Source: JAJFFW01 sp965263375 (GTDB lineage: Bacteria > Pseudomonadota > Alphaproteobacteria > Caulobacterales > Parvularculaceae). Taken from it: a stretch of DNA of 64,000 nucleotides. Of this stretch, positions 25,029-33,652 are shown piece by piece (within the stretch, counting starts at the first letter, position 1; each line of letters starts with the position of its first letter). The DNA is taken from NCBI GenBank assembly GCA_965263375.1, contig OZ253669.1, positions 1,364,001 to 1,428,000 on the forward strand, given 5' to 3'. The notes beneath the pieces were generated by a model. That model searched no databases, was not told where the DNA came from, and saw only the letters and a list, made by a program, of their open reading frames with translations. The position numbers were made by a program, and so were the translations under genes.

Positions 25029-25949
25029 TTACAGGCCAAAATGCTCCAAAGCCGCCTTTGCGACTGGTGCGCCCCATTCTTGTACGAAGTGGCCAGCCTC
25101 AGCAAGTTCCATAGGGTCGGGGCAGTTTTTGATCATTGCGTGCAACGCGGCCATCGCTGGGGGACCAAGCACCGGGTCTTGCATGCCGACTGCCATGAAA
25201 CTGTCCCCGGTCCAGTCTTGGCTCCAAAATTTCCTCGCTTTAAGGGACGTTTCAACGCCTTCTTTTGAAGCGTCTGTCAGTTCTGCATCGCCTTCTCGCA
25301 ACATGACGAGTTCAGGAAAACGGCGCACGCCGGCTTTGTATCGTTGATCGGGGAATGGCGCATCATAGGCGGCGGCTTCTGCTTCGTTGAGGATGGGCGT
25401 GGAGCGCTTCATAAGGCCGCCAACATTAAGATCGGGGTTTTGACGGTTATAGGCCCGCCAGTCCGCAAATCCTTGGCCTGCCTTTTCGCCGCCGGGAAGT
25501 CCTGTGTTCATGACGATCAGGCGCGAGTACCGATCCGGCGCCTCGAGCGGCAGCGTAAGCCCCAATAATCCTCCCCAGTCTTGAACGACTAGGCAAACAT
25601 CTTTGAGGTTCAGTCTTTCAACAAAGGCAAGTAGCGCATTCCGATGAAAATTATATGTATAGAGATTATCGTCAACCGGCTTGTCTGACCGGCCAAAGCC
25701 AAACATGTCCACAGCGATTGTGCGATATCCTGCGCTTGTAAATTCAGGAATCATTTTGCGGAATAAATATGCCCAGCTCGGTTCCCCGTGAATGCACAGA
25801 AAAACGGGCCCTTCTTTTGGGCCTTCATCGACATAGTGCATGCGCAATCCAGCATAGCCTGGTAGGTCTGAAATATATTGCGGTGCAAAAGGCCAATCTG
25901 GTAGTGAGTTGAAGCGGTCGTCCGGTGTGCGCAGTTTTTCTAAGGTCAT
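25029..25949 (-). CDS. haloalkane dehalogenase, subfamily I
   Basis: Alpha/beta hydrolase of 306 residues with the layout of the DhlA-type (HLD-I) dehalogenases. The oxyanion/halide region is HGEPSWAYLFRKM (residues 54-66), the nucleophile is D124 with the halide-binding W125 (VVQDWGG), a second candidate halide Trp is W164, the acid is D258 (GMQDPVLG) and the base H287 (AEAGHFVQEWG). All catalytic residues are therefore present. The enzyme would hydrolyse carbon-halogen bonds in haloalkanes to alcohols. It stands alone on the minus strand; no dehydrogenase partner for the product is adjacent. Confidence 0.88.
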   Translation of the reverse strand: MTLEKLRTPDDRFNSLPDWPFAPQYISDLPGYAGLRMHYVDEGPKEGPVFLCIHGEPSWAYLFRKMIPEFTSAGYRTIAVDMFGFGRSDKPVDDNLYTYNFHRNALLAFVERLNLKDVCLVVQDWGGLLGLTLPLEAPDRYSRLIVMNTGLPGGEKAGQGFADWRAYNRQNPDLNVGGLMKRSTPILNEAEAAAYDAPFPDQRYKAGVRRFPELVMLREGDAELTDASKEGVETSLKARKFWSQDWTGDSFMAVGMQDPVLGPPAMAALHAMIKNCPDPMELAEAGHFVQEWGAPVAKAALEHFGL

Positions 25950-26082
25950 TTCTTCCTCGCCCTAATTGTTAACCTTGTGCTTAGTGCCATTTCGGTTTTT
26001 ATAGTCGCGCGAGCCCTTGTGATAGCAAGCGGCGTATGCAGCTAAAACGTAATTGTGAATGCATAAATATGGAGATTGTCGT

Positions 26083-27507
26083 ATGGCGAGCCACACTTGT
26101 GACTTGGCGGTTATCGGATCTGGACCAGGGGGGTATGTTGCAGCGATCCGCGCCAGTCAGCTCGGCATGAAGACCATTGTTATAGAGCGGGATGCATTAG
26201 GGGGCGTTTGCCTAAACTGGGGCTGTATTCCAACAAAGGCGTTACTGCGTACGGCCGAAGTTTATACATCGATGAAGCATGCTGATGCGTATGGGCTAAA
26301 AGCGGAAGGCATTGGGTTTGATATTGATGCGGTCGTTAAGCGCTCGCGTAATGTTGCCGGCCAGCTTTCCGGCGGCATTGGTTTCTTGATGAAAAAGCAC
26401 AAAATCCAAGTTGTTTCTGGCGTGGCGAAGATTGAAAAAACAGCCAACGGGGCCGGGGCGCCGCTTATCCGCGTGAAAGGTGAAAAAGGCGAAGATACAA
26501 TCCAGGCAAAGCATGTCATCATCGCTACAGGCGCGCGGGCGCGCACCATTCCAGCGGCTGGCCTTGAACCTGACGGAAAGCTGATTTGGACCGCAAAAGA
26601 AGCGATGGTTCCAGATGTTATGCCGAAATCATTGCTCGTGATTGGTTCTGGCGCGATCGGGATTGAGTTCGCTAGTTTTTACAACGCCCTTGGCGTAGAT
26701 GTGACAGTTGTTGAAATGGTTGATCGCGTCTTGCCCGCGGAAGATGAGGAAATCTCCGCCTTTGCGCAAAAACAGTTCAAAAAACAAGGCATGAAGATTT
26801 TAACCGGCGCAACCGTTGAGGCTCTTGAAAAAGGTGAAACACACGCAACAGCGCGTATTAAAAACGCAAAAGGCAAGGTCGAAACCATTGAGGCGGAGCG
26901 GGTAGTGCTTGCTGTTGGTATTGTGGGCAACACGGAAAATTTAGGGCTGGAGGCCCTTGGCGTTAAAGTTGATCGCGGCCATATCCAAGTCAATGAGTGG
27001 CTGGAAACGGGCGTGAAAGGGCTTTATGCGATTGGCGACGTTGTTGGCCCTCCTTGGCTTGCCCACAAGGCGTCCCATGAAGGGGTGATCTGTGTAGAGA
27101 AAATTGCTGGATTGAACGATGTTCATCCGCTGGATGTGACAAAAATCCCTGGCTGCACCTATTGTTCGCCGCAAGTCGCCAGTGTTGGTCTAACCGAAGC
27201 AAAAGCCAAAGAACAAGGCTATGAGGTTAAGGTCGGCCGCTTCCCCTTTATGGGTAATGGCAAAGCCATTGCGCTTGGGGAGCCGGAAGGCCTCGTTAAA
27301 ACCGTGTATGACGCTAAAACTGGCGAGCTATTAGGCGCCCATATGATCGGCGCTGAAGTGACAGAACTAATCCATGGGTTCGGTCTGGCCCGGACGATGG
27401 AAGCAACAGAGGAGGATCTGTTCCATACAATCTTCCCGCATCCGACACTGTCCGAAATGATGCATGAGTCAACGCTCGATGCGTATGGACGCGTGGTGCA
27501 TATTTAA
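26083..27507 (+). CDS. lpd: dihydrolipoyl dehydrogenase (E3)
   Basis: Flavoprotein disulfide reductase of 474 residues. FAD-binding GSGPGGYVAA at the N-terminus, redox disulfide GGVCLNWGCIPTKALL, NAD site GSGAIGIEFA, and the C-terminal catalytic HPHPTLSE are all present. I start at the ATG at 26083, with GGAG eight bases upstream; the frame extends 24 bases earlier. It reoxidises the lipoyl arm of 2-oxo acid dehydrogenases. Since the E1 genes of the branched-chain complex are 6.3 kb upstream on the same strand, this is the likely E3 for it, with the E2 gene elsewhere. It has no operon partner here. Confidence 0.95.
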   Translation: MASHTCDLAVIGSGPGGYVAAIRASQLGMKTIVIERDALGGVCLNWGCIPTKALLRTAEVYTSMKHADAYGLKAEGIGFDIDAVVKRSRNVAGQLSGGIGFLMKKHKIQVVSGVAKIEKTANGAGAPLIRVKGEKGEDTIQAKHVIIATGARARTIPAAGLEPDGKLIWTAKEAMVPDVMPKSLLVIGSGAIGIEFASFYNALGVDVTVVEMVDRVLPAEDEEISAFAQKQFKKQGMKILTGATVEALEKGETHATARIKNAKGKVETIEAERVVLAVGIVGNTENLGLEALGVKVDRGHIQVNEWLETGVKGLYAIGDVVGPPWLAHKASHEGVICVEKIAGLNDVHPLDVTKIPGCTYCSPQVASVGLTEAKAKEQGYEVKVGRFPFMGNGKAIALGEPEGLVKTVYDAKTGELLGAHMIGAEVTELIHGFGLARTMEATEEDLFHTIFPHPTLSEMMHESTLDAYGRVVHI

Positions 27508-27632
27508 TCTCAAAAGCTAAGGCTTACCTAAACTAATCTGTGCATCAGAAAGTTTGATCAGTCGGCTGTTTAGGAACTGTTTTGATTGGAACTTTCGATT
27601 AACCAAGCCGGGCTAAGGCTATCACAGCAGAG

Positions 27633-27743
27633 ATGAGCATGCGGCGCTTCATCGCATTACACGTAACAGCGGCGAATCCTGTCGTGGTGCGGTTGTGCGT
27701 CGCTCTTGTCTGGCCTAGTTCCTGCAGTGCAGCATGTGCTTAG
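27633..27743 (+). CDS. possible leader peptide upstream of cysQ (36 codons)
   Basis: An ATG at 27633 opens 36 codons ending in WPSSCSAACA before a TAG at 27741-27743. Its hydrophobic middle and cysteine-containing end, the position 45 bases upstream of cysQ, and an enclosing inverted repeat (GGGCTAAG at 27610-27617 and CTTAGCCC at 27739-27746) are suggestive of a cysteine-responsive leader. The ribosome binding site is weak (CAGCAGAG before the first ATG), and no further evidence supports translation. It could be chance. Confidence 0.25.
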   Translation: MSMRRFIALHVTAANPVVVRLCVALVWPSSCSAACA

Positions 27744-27788
27744 CCCAAAGTGAAGTGCGTCTTGTACCAAGATTAGAAAGTTGCGCGT

Positions 27789-28592
27789 ATGTCTGAAGCT
27801 CTTTTAAACACAATGATCGATCTGGCGTTAAAGGCAGGCGCAAAGGTCGATGAAATTTATCAGACTGATTTTGACGTTTCTGTGAAAGGCGATGGCTCTG
27901 CTGTCACCCAGGCGGATAAGCTGGGGGAAGAGATTATCGTCGCTGGGCTTACAGCTATTGCGCCTGAGATTCCTATTCTTGCTGAGGAAGCGGCCTCTGA
28001 CGGAAATATTCCTGAGCTTGGAGATCGTTTTTTCCTTGTCGATCCTCTCGACGGGACGCGTGAATTTGTGAACAAAACGGGTGAGTTTACGATTAACATC
28101 GCATTGGTTGAAAATGGCGCGCCGGTGATGGGCGTCGTTTATGCGCCCGGTTCAAGCAAGATTTATTATGGCGTAGACGGAAAAGGCGCTTTTATGCAAA
28201 AAGTTGCACCTGGCGCTGATCGCGCTTCAGGCCAGGCGCCGCAAGAAATTCAGGTGCGCCCAAAACCGCAAAGCGGTCTGGTCGCGGTTGCCAGCCGAAG
28301 CCATCGATCACCAGAAACCGAAGATTACTTGGCAAAAATCGGCGCGGCGGATTTTACCCCCGCTGGATCTTCTTTGAAATTCTGCCTGATTGCTGAAGGG
28401 TTGGCGGATGTTTACCCCCGCTTAGGGCGGACAATGGAATGGGACACGGCCGCGGCGGACGCAGTTTTGCGTGCGGCTGGCGGTATTGTTTTAACACTAC
28501 AGGACGGCGTTGAAGGCGACGCGCTGACCTATAATAAAAAAGAGCGGGGATTTGATAATCCTCATTTTGTCGCTTGGGGGTCTCGGGATTAA
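27789..28592 (+). CDS. cysQ: 3'(2'),5'-bisphosphate nucleotidase CysQ
   Basis: Inositol-monophosphatase-superfamily phosphatase of 267 residues that removes 3'-phosphoadenosine 5'-phosphate, a product of PAPS use in sulfate assimilation. The metal sites are EEAASD (near residue 63), DPLDGTREF (near 87) and EWDTAAADA (near 218). It lies 87 bases ahead of cysD and cysNC on the same strand, which fits a sulfate activation cluster. A promoter is not obvious; the upstream 281 bases contain a possible leader ORF. Confidence 0.94.
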   Translation: MSEALLNTMIDLALKAGAKVDEIYQTDFDVSVKGDGSAVTQADKLGEEIIVAGLTAIAPEIPILAEEAASDGNIPELGDRFFLVDPLDGTREFVNKTGEFTINIALVENGAPVMGVVYAPGSSKIYYGVDGKGAFMQKVAPGADRASGQAPQEIQVRPKPQSGLVAVASRSHRSPETEDYLAKIGAADFTPAGSSLKFCLIAEGLADVYPRLGRTMEWDTAAADAVLRAAGGIVLTLQDGVEGDALTYNKKERGFDNPHFVAWGSRD

Positions 28593-28679
28593 CGCGTCCA
28601 GGGTCTTAAGTTTCGTCAAAATTCATCAAGCGACGAGAGATACATAATAATAGCGTAAGCGATCATAGCGAGAAAAAGT

Positions 28680-29582
28680 ATGAGCGACTTAACTCACTTA
28701 GAAAGACTAGAAGCAGAAAGCATTCATATTATGCGGGAGGTCGCCGCAGAGTGCGAAAACCCGGTAATGCTTTATTCCATCGGGAAAGACAGCTCGGTTA
28801 TGCTGCATTTGGCGTTAAAGGCGTTTTATCCGTCTAAACCGCCATTCCCGCTTTTGCATGTGGATACGACCTATAAATTCCGTGAAATGACGGAATTTCG
28901 TGATCGTCTCGCTAAAGAGCTTGGGCTAGAGCTAATTGTCCACATTAACCCGGAAGGGGTTGAGCAAGGGGTTGGCCCGTTCACTCATGGTTCATCACTC
29001 CACACAGATGTAATGAAAACCCAAGGGCTAAAACAGGCGCTTGATAAGTATCAGTTTGATGCAGCCTTTGGCGGCGCGCGCCGGGACGAAGAAAAGTCGC
29101 GAGCAAAAGAGCGGATCTTTTCTTTCCGCTCTGCACAGCACCGCTGGGATCCAAAAAATCAGCGTCCTGAGCTTTGGAATATCTATAATACGCGCATTTC
29201 AAAAGGCGAAAGCATGCGCGTATTTCCGATGTCCAACTGGACTGAGCTCGATATCTGGCAGTATATCTACAAAGAAAAAATTGAAATTCCGCCGCTTTAC
29301 TTCGCCGCCGAACGTCCGGTTGTTGATTATAACGGCATTACGATCATGGTTGATGACGACCGTGTGCCGGAGGAATTACGGGCCACACAGCGCACAGAAT
29401 GGGTTCGTTTCCGCACGCTTGGTTGCTATCCGCTAACGGGCGCCGTCGCCAGTCGCGCAGCGACCTTGCCGGAAATCATTCAAGAAACATTGCTGACCAC
29501 CACATCTGAACGTCAGGGCCGGGCGATCGACCACGATCAGTCCGCCTCTATGGAAAAGAAAAAGCAGGAGGGGTATTTCTAA
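28680..29582 (+). CDS. cysD: sulfate adenylyltransferase subunit 2 (CysD)
   Basis: ATP-sulfurylase catalytic subunit, 300 residues, of the PP-loop ATP pyrophosphatase family. It begins MSDLTHLERLEAESIHIM, with the PP-loop motif SIGKDSSVMLHLALKA and GGARRDEEKSRAKER. It works with the GTPase CysN to make adenosine phosphosulfate from sulfate and ATP. It ends in GYF followed directly by the cysNC ATG, so the two are coupled. Confidence 0.97.
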   Translation: MSDLTHLERLEAESIHIMREVAAECENPVMLYSIGKDSSVMLHLALKAFYPSKPPFPLLHVDTTYKFREMTEFRDRLAKELGLELIVHINPEGVEQGVGPFTHGSSLHTDVMKTQGLKQALDKYQFDAAFGGARRDEEKSRAKERIFSFRSAQHRWDPKNQRPELWNIYNTRISKGESMRVFPMSNWTELDIWQYIYKEKIEIPPLYFAAERPVVDYNGITIMVDDDRVPEELRATQRTEWVRFRTLGCYPLTGAVASRAATLPEIIQETLLTTTSERQGRAIDHDQSASMEKKKQEGYF

Positions 29583-31490
29583 ATGTCCCATCAAGACGAG
29601 CTTATTGCAAAAGACATTATTGGTTACCTCGAAGCGCAGGAGCAAAAGAGCTTCTTGCGGTTCATCACCTGTGGATCTGTGGATGATGGCAAGTCGACCC
29701 TGATTGGGCGCCTGCTTTACGACAGCAAGCTGATCTATGAGGACCAACTTGCCGCCATTGAAGCCGATAGTAAAAAAGTCGGTACAACCGGTGAGAAACC
29801 TGATTTGGCGCTTCTTGTTGACGGCCTTGCCGCTGAGCGCGAGCAGGGTATTACGATAGATGTCGCCTATCGTTTCTTCTCAACTGATCGGCGCAAATTT
29901 ATCGTCGCCGACACGCCTGGCCACGAGCAATATACCCGCAATATGGCGACTGGCGCTTCGACGGCGGATCTTGCAATCCTTCTGATTGATGCGCGCGCAG
30001 GCGTTCAAGTGCAAACCCGCCGCCATAGCTATATCGCGTCATTGCTGGGCATTAAGCATATTGTTGTTGCGGTCAATAAAATGGACCTGATGGATTTTTC
30101 TCAGTCCACTTTCAATAAGATTGAAGAAGAGTACCGCGAGTTTTCAAAGTCACTTGGTTTTGAAGATATCGTCTGTGTGCCGATGTCTGCGCTTGATGGC
30201 GATAATGTCACCACGCGAAGCGAGCGGGCGCCTTGGTATCAAGGCCCGACTTTGATGGAGCATTTGGAAACGGTCGATGTTTCTAATGACTCATCGAATG
30301 GCGCGTTCCGCCTGCCGGTGCAGTGGGTGAACCGCCCAAATCTCGATTTCCGCGGCTTTTCCGGCACTGTCGCTGATGGCGAAGTGCGCCCAGGCGACGA
30401 GGTTATCGCGATACCGTCGGGCAAGCGTTCAAAAGTAAAATCCATCGTCACTTATACGGGCGACCTTGAGGTAGCGCGTCAAGATCAAGCCATTACGCTA
30501 ACCTTGGAAGATGAGATCGATATCTCTCGCGGGGATATGATTTGCGGCACGAGCGGTCCGTCTGAACAGTCTGACCAATTCGCGGCGCATATTCTTTGGA
30601 TGTATGACGACAAAATGCTGCCTGGTCGCCAATATGTGATGAAGATCAACAACCAGATGGTGCCAGCGACGATTACGGAGCTAAAGCACAAGGTCAATGT
30701 CAATAACTTCGCGCAAGAAGCGGGCAAAACCCTTGAGCTGAACGAGGTTGGGGTTTGTAACGTTTCACTTGGCCGTGCTGTGCCATTCGATCCGTATCAA
30801 GATAACCGCCAGACTGGCAGCTTCATTCTGATCGATCGTCAAACGAACACGACGGTCGGCGTTGGCATGCTCGACTTCTCATTGCGCCGTGCGGCGAATG
30901 TTGTCTGGCAAGACCTTGAGATTGCCAAGAGCGAACGCGCCAATCAGAAACACCAAAAACCTGCGGTTCTTTGGTTCACCGGTCTTTCCGGCGCTGGTAA
31001 ATCGACCATCGCCAATTTGGTTGAGAAAAAGCTCTTTGATATGGGCCGCCACACATACACCCTGGATGGGGACAATGTGCGCCACGGTCTTAACAAAGAC
31101 CTTGGCTTTAAGGATGCGGACCGGGTTGAAAACATCCGCCGTGTGTCTGAAGTCTCCAAGCTGATGGCGGATGCGGGCTTGATCGTTCTTGTTTCGTTTA
31201 TCTCACCTTTCCGGGCGGAGCGTCAGATGGCGCGGACATTGTTGGATGACGGCGAGTTCATTGAAATCCACGTCGATACGCCATTAGAAGTCGCCGAACA
31301 GCGTGACGTAAAAGGCCTTTATAAAAAGGCGCGCGCTGGCGAGATCAAAAACTTCACTGGCATCGATAGCGAATATCAAGCGCCTGAAAACGCTGAAATC
31401 ACTGTTGATACAACATCGATGAGCGCCGAACAGGCCGCCGAAAAAATCGTCACTTACCTAGACGAAAACGGCCTGCTTAACGGGTCTTAG
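29583..31490 (+). CDS. cysNC: bifunctional sulfate adenylyltransferase GTPase / APS kinase (CysNC)
   Basis: Fusion of 635 residues. Residues 15-440 are the CysN GTPase that drives sulfate adenylylation: G1 GSVDDGKSTLIGRLLYD, G3 DTPGHEQYTRN, G4 NKMDL. Residues 455-635 are CysC, APS kinase, with P-loop GLSGAGKST and DGDNVRHGLN. It thus converts APS to PAPS in the same polypeptide. The arrangement is like NodQ and other proteobacterial fusions. The gene is followed by a strong terminator, ending the cys cluster. Confidence 0.97.
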   Translation: MSHQDELIAKDIIGYLEAQEQKSFLRFITCGSVDDGKSTLIGRLLYDSKLIYEDQLAAIEADSKKVGTTGEKPDLALLVDGLAAEREQGITIDVAYRFFSTDRRKFIVADTPGHEQYTRNMATGASTADLAILLIDARAGVQVQTRRHSYIASLLGIKHIVVAVNKMDLMDFSQSTFNKIEEEYREFSKSLGFEDIVCVPMSALDGDNVTTRSERAPWYQGPTLMEHLETVDVSNDSSNGAFRLPVQWVNRPNLDFRGFSGTVADGEVRPGDEVIAIPSGKRSKVKSIVTYTGDLEVARQDQAITLTLEDEIDISRGDMICGTSGPSEQSDQFAAHILWMYDDKMLPGRQYVMKINNQMVPATITELKHKVNVNNFAQEAGKTLELNEVGVCNVSLGRAVPFDPYQDNRQTGSFILIDRQTNTTVGVGMLDFSLRRAANVVWQDLEIAKSERANQKHQKPAVLWFTGLSGAGKSTIANLVEKKLFDMGRHTYTLDGDNVRHGLNKDLGFKDADRVENIRRVSEVSKLMADAGLIVLVSFISPFRAERQMARTLLDDGEFIEIHVDTPLEVAEQRDVKGLYKKARAGEIKNFTGIDSEYQAPENAEITVDTTSMSAEQAAEKIVTYLDENGLLNGS

Positions 31491-31526
31491 CTTATCGAAG
31501 CTAGAAACGATTATTCATCTTTGAAG

Positions 31527-31562
31527 ATAGCCGGTTTGGGAAAGTCCAAACCGGCTATTTTT
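31527..31562 (+). terminator. rho-independent terminator after cysNC
   Basis: Perfect 13-bp stem ATAGCCGGTTTGG/CCAAACCGGCTAT with a six-base loop, followed by TTTT. It begins 36 bases after the cysNC stop and is the clearest terminator in the window. Confidence 0.9.
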
Positions 31563-31851
31563 ATGAGGGGCTGAATTCCTTTGAGCGCTTACACGCAGGG
31601 CAGGTTTAAGCGATTATCGAGGATGGGGGAGGTATTGGCCCGTTTTTGCCCTTGATGTGGCCTCATGTAGCTGGCAGCTTTGCCCAGCATTGCTGCCCTT
31701 CCCTGCGTAAGATGTAAGCGTTCGACAAAACTGGCGCATGTGAAGCAAAATAAGTCCCTGGTGTGGTCGCGCGACGATGCTAGTGTCTTAAAACGACGAT
31801 TAAAAAGTAATTGCGTTCTGCAAACTTAGTATTTGGAAGGCGTTTACCCCG
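31563..31851. other. non-coding stretch after the cys terminator
   Basis: No ORF of note. It contains an imperfect inverted repeat, CGCTTACACGCAGGG at 31586-31600 against CCCTGCG...TGTAAGCG at 31703-31722, about 100 bases apart. This might be the remnant of a mobile element or a regulatory structure. The following GTG-started lipoprotein gene has GGAAGG about 11 bases before its start. Confidence 0.4.
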
Positions 31852-32754
31852 GTGAAAAAGACTTTTCTCGCCCTTTTTACTTTGCTCATGGTGATCGCGT
31901 GCTCGCCTAACGGTGCCTCCGATTCAACTTTTAAAATCACACGCGTTACGCAGGAAGGTGACGGTTCGGTGAACTCCTGGGTGCTGGAGGGGAAAAACAG
32001 TGTCGTGCTGATCGACGCGCAGCGCTCCCTTCCGCTCGGTCGACGAGCGGCCGAAGCTGTCACAAAAACTGGAAAGCCACTTGTCGCGATCCTCCTGACG
32101 CACCCTCATCCGGACCATTTCGGTGGACTTGCGGCGGTTTTAGATGCCTTTCCCGGAACACCGGTCTACGCATCCGAAGCCACGACCCAGATCATGGCAA
32201 CGGACGCAAACGGGTTCATTGCCGCGACCAAACAGGTTCTCGGAGACGACGCGCCGGATCAGCAACCCTTGCCGACAGAGGTCATCACTGACGGACAGGT
32301 CTTGCGCTTCGGCGACATCGAATTAATTGTCGATGAAATTGGACAAGGCGAAGCCGATGCGATGTCGCTGTTCTACGCACCAGCGGAAAACGCGCTTTTC
32401 GCTGCCGATGTTGTTGACAACAAACGAACTCCATTTTTCATGGAAGGCCACACCGCTGCTTGGTTGGAGCAGCTCCCTCAATTGAGAGACGCTTATGCAG
32501 AGCGCGACCCTGTGGTCTATCCAGGGCACGGGACCTTAGCGGGGATGGAGCTTTTCGACGATCAGATAGAGTACATTGAAACCTTCCGTGCCTTCGTCAG
32601 CGAGCGTCTGACAGAAGGGTTAACTGAAGCGGAAATAGACGAAATCATTGCGGAAATGAATAAACTGTATCCTGACTATCTACCTGTCGCAGCCGTCCCG
32701 AACCTAATGCGGGAAAACGCCAAAGCGGTCGCATACGAGATGGTAGGGGAATGA
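31852..32754 (+). CDS. metallo-beta-lactamase-fold lipoprotein
   Basis: Exported MBL-fold hydrolase of 300 residues. It has a lipoprotein signal with lipobox MVIAC (Cys near residue 17), so it is probably anchored in a membrane facing the periplasm. The metal motif is THPHPDHFGG (near residue 84), and the other conserved elements are LFAADVVDN and YPGHGT. The start is GTG. Substrates of this branch are not predictable; family members include lactonases and glyoxalase-II-like hydrolases. Its stop overlaps the next SDR gene start by four bases, so the two form a unit. Confidence 0.85.
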   Translation: MKKTFLALFTLLMVIACSPNGASDSTFKITRVTQEGDGSVNSWVLEGKNSVVLIDAQRSLPLGRRAAEAVTKTGKPLVAILLTHPHPDHFGGLAAVLDAFPGTPVYASEATTQIMATDANGFIAATKQVLGDDAPDQQPLPTEVITDGQVLRFGDIELIVDEIGQGEADAMSLFYAPAENALFAADVVDNKRTPFFMEGHTAAWLEQLPQLRDAYAERDPVVYPGHGTLAGMELFDDQIEYIETFRAFVSERLTEGLTEAEIDEIIAEMNKLYPDYLPVAAVPNLMRENAKAVAYEMVGE

Positions 32755-33470
32755 CCGAGCTCGATGGCAAGCACGTGCTTTGTATCGGCGGAGCGAGCGG
32801 CATGGGGCGCGGAATTGCTGAGGCCGCTTTGGCATCTGGCGCTTACGTCACCATCACCTCGCGTTCCGATGGCAAGGCTAAATCAGCTGCAAAAAACATT
32901 GGGTGCGCCTTCGCAGCGGTCGATATAACGAGCGACGAAAGCGTTTCTGATTTATTTGCTGGTATTGACAGACTTGACCACCTGGCGATTACAGCGGGTG
33001 CGACCGGGCGGGCAAGTTTTACAGAAACGCCTCCGGGGGAGGCTTCCAAGTTCCTCGACGCCAAGCTTTGGGCGACGCACCGCTGTCTTTGGAAGGCGAA
33101 AGACAGGTTTAGTACTGATGGGTCCATTACGTTGATATCAGGAGGATACTCCACTCAGGTTACCAATGAGGCGGGCCACGTCCATGTCGCGTTTCAGGCG
33201 ATAGAGGCAATGGCGCGTGTTGCTGCTGTCTCACTGGCTCCGGTCAGGTGCAATATACTCAGGCCTGGGTTTATAGACTCGGCTCTATGGGACTTTATGG
33301 ATGAAGCGGAACGTCAGCGCCTTCGGGATGACGAACGAGCAAAGACCGCGGACGGTCAAATCGTAAGCCCTTTGCAGTTCGGCGAAGCTGCTATTCGGAT
33401 AATGGTCTCGCGAGCCATTACAGGCGCTGTGATCCCGGTGGACGGTGGCCGACATCTTTTCACGAAATGA
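32751..33470 (+). CDS. divergent short-chain dehydrogenase
   Basis: SDR-fold protein of 239 residues translationally coupled to the MBL lipoprotein (ATGA overlap). The dinucleotide site GGASGMGRG and the C-terminal GAVIPVDGGRHL are intact, but the catalytic YxxxK is not: the aligned segment reads HVHVAFQAIEAMAR, giving His and Gln where Tyr and Lys are expected. It may therefore be a non-catalytic or mechanistically unusual member. The substrate is unknown. An inverted repeat (GGGTTG...CAACCC near 33485-33510) follows and could act as a terminator. Confidence 0.8.
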   Translation: MTELDGKHVLCIGGASGMGRGIAEAALASGAYVTITSRSDGKAKSAAKNIGCAFAAVDITSDESVSDLFAGIDRLDHLAITAGATGRASFTETPPGEASKFLDAKLWATHRCLWKAKDRFSTDGSITLISGGYSTQVTNEAGHVHVAFQAIEAMARVAAVSLAPVRCNILRPGFIDSALWDFMDEAERQRLRDDERAKTADGQIVSPLQFGEAAIRIMVSRAITGAVIPVDGGRHLFTK

Positions 33471-33652
33471 CAATCATGCCCTTTGGGTTGTGAGGCCTAA
33501 GCCCCAACCCGGACCGTGGTGCAAATGATGGCATCGCGCATATGTGTTAAAACTCACCATTCGCCGTAGAACCAACGAGTGACGGCTTCCGGCGATAAAG
33601 CGACCTCAGCAAAACATATTTTTTCCACTCAACCGCCACTCAAGAATAGCTA

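Noticed and set aside
31586..31722. Spaced inverted repeat as insertion-sequence ends
   Set aside because: The arms are imperfect and no transposase or target-site duplication is present.
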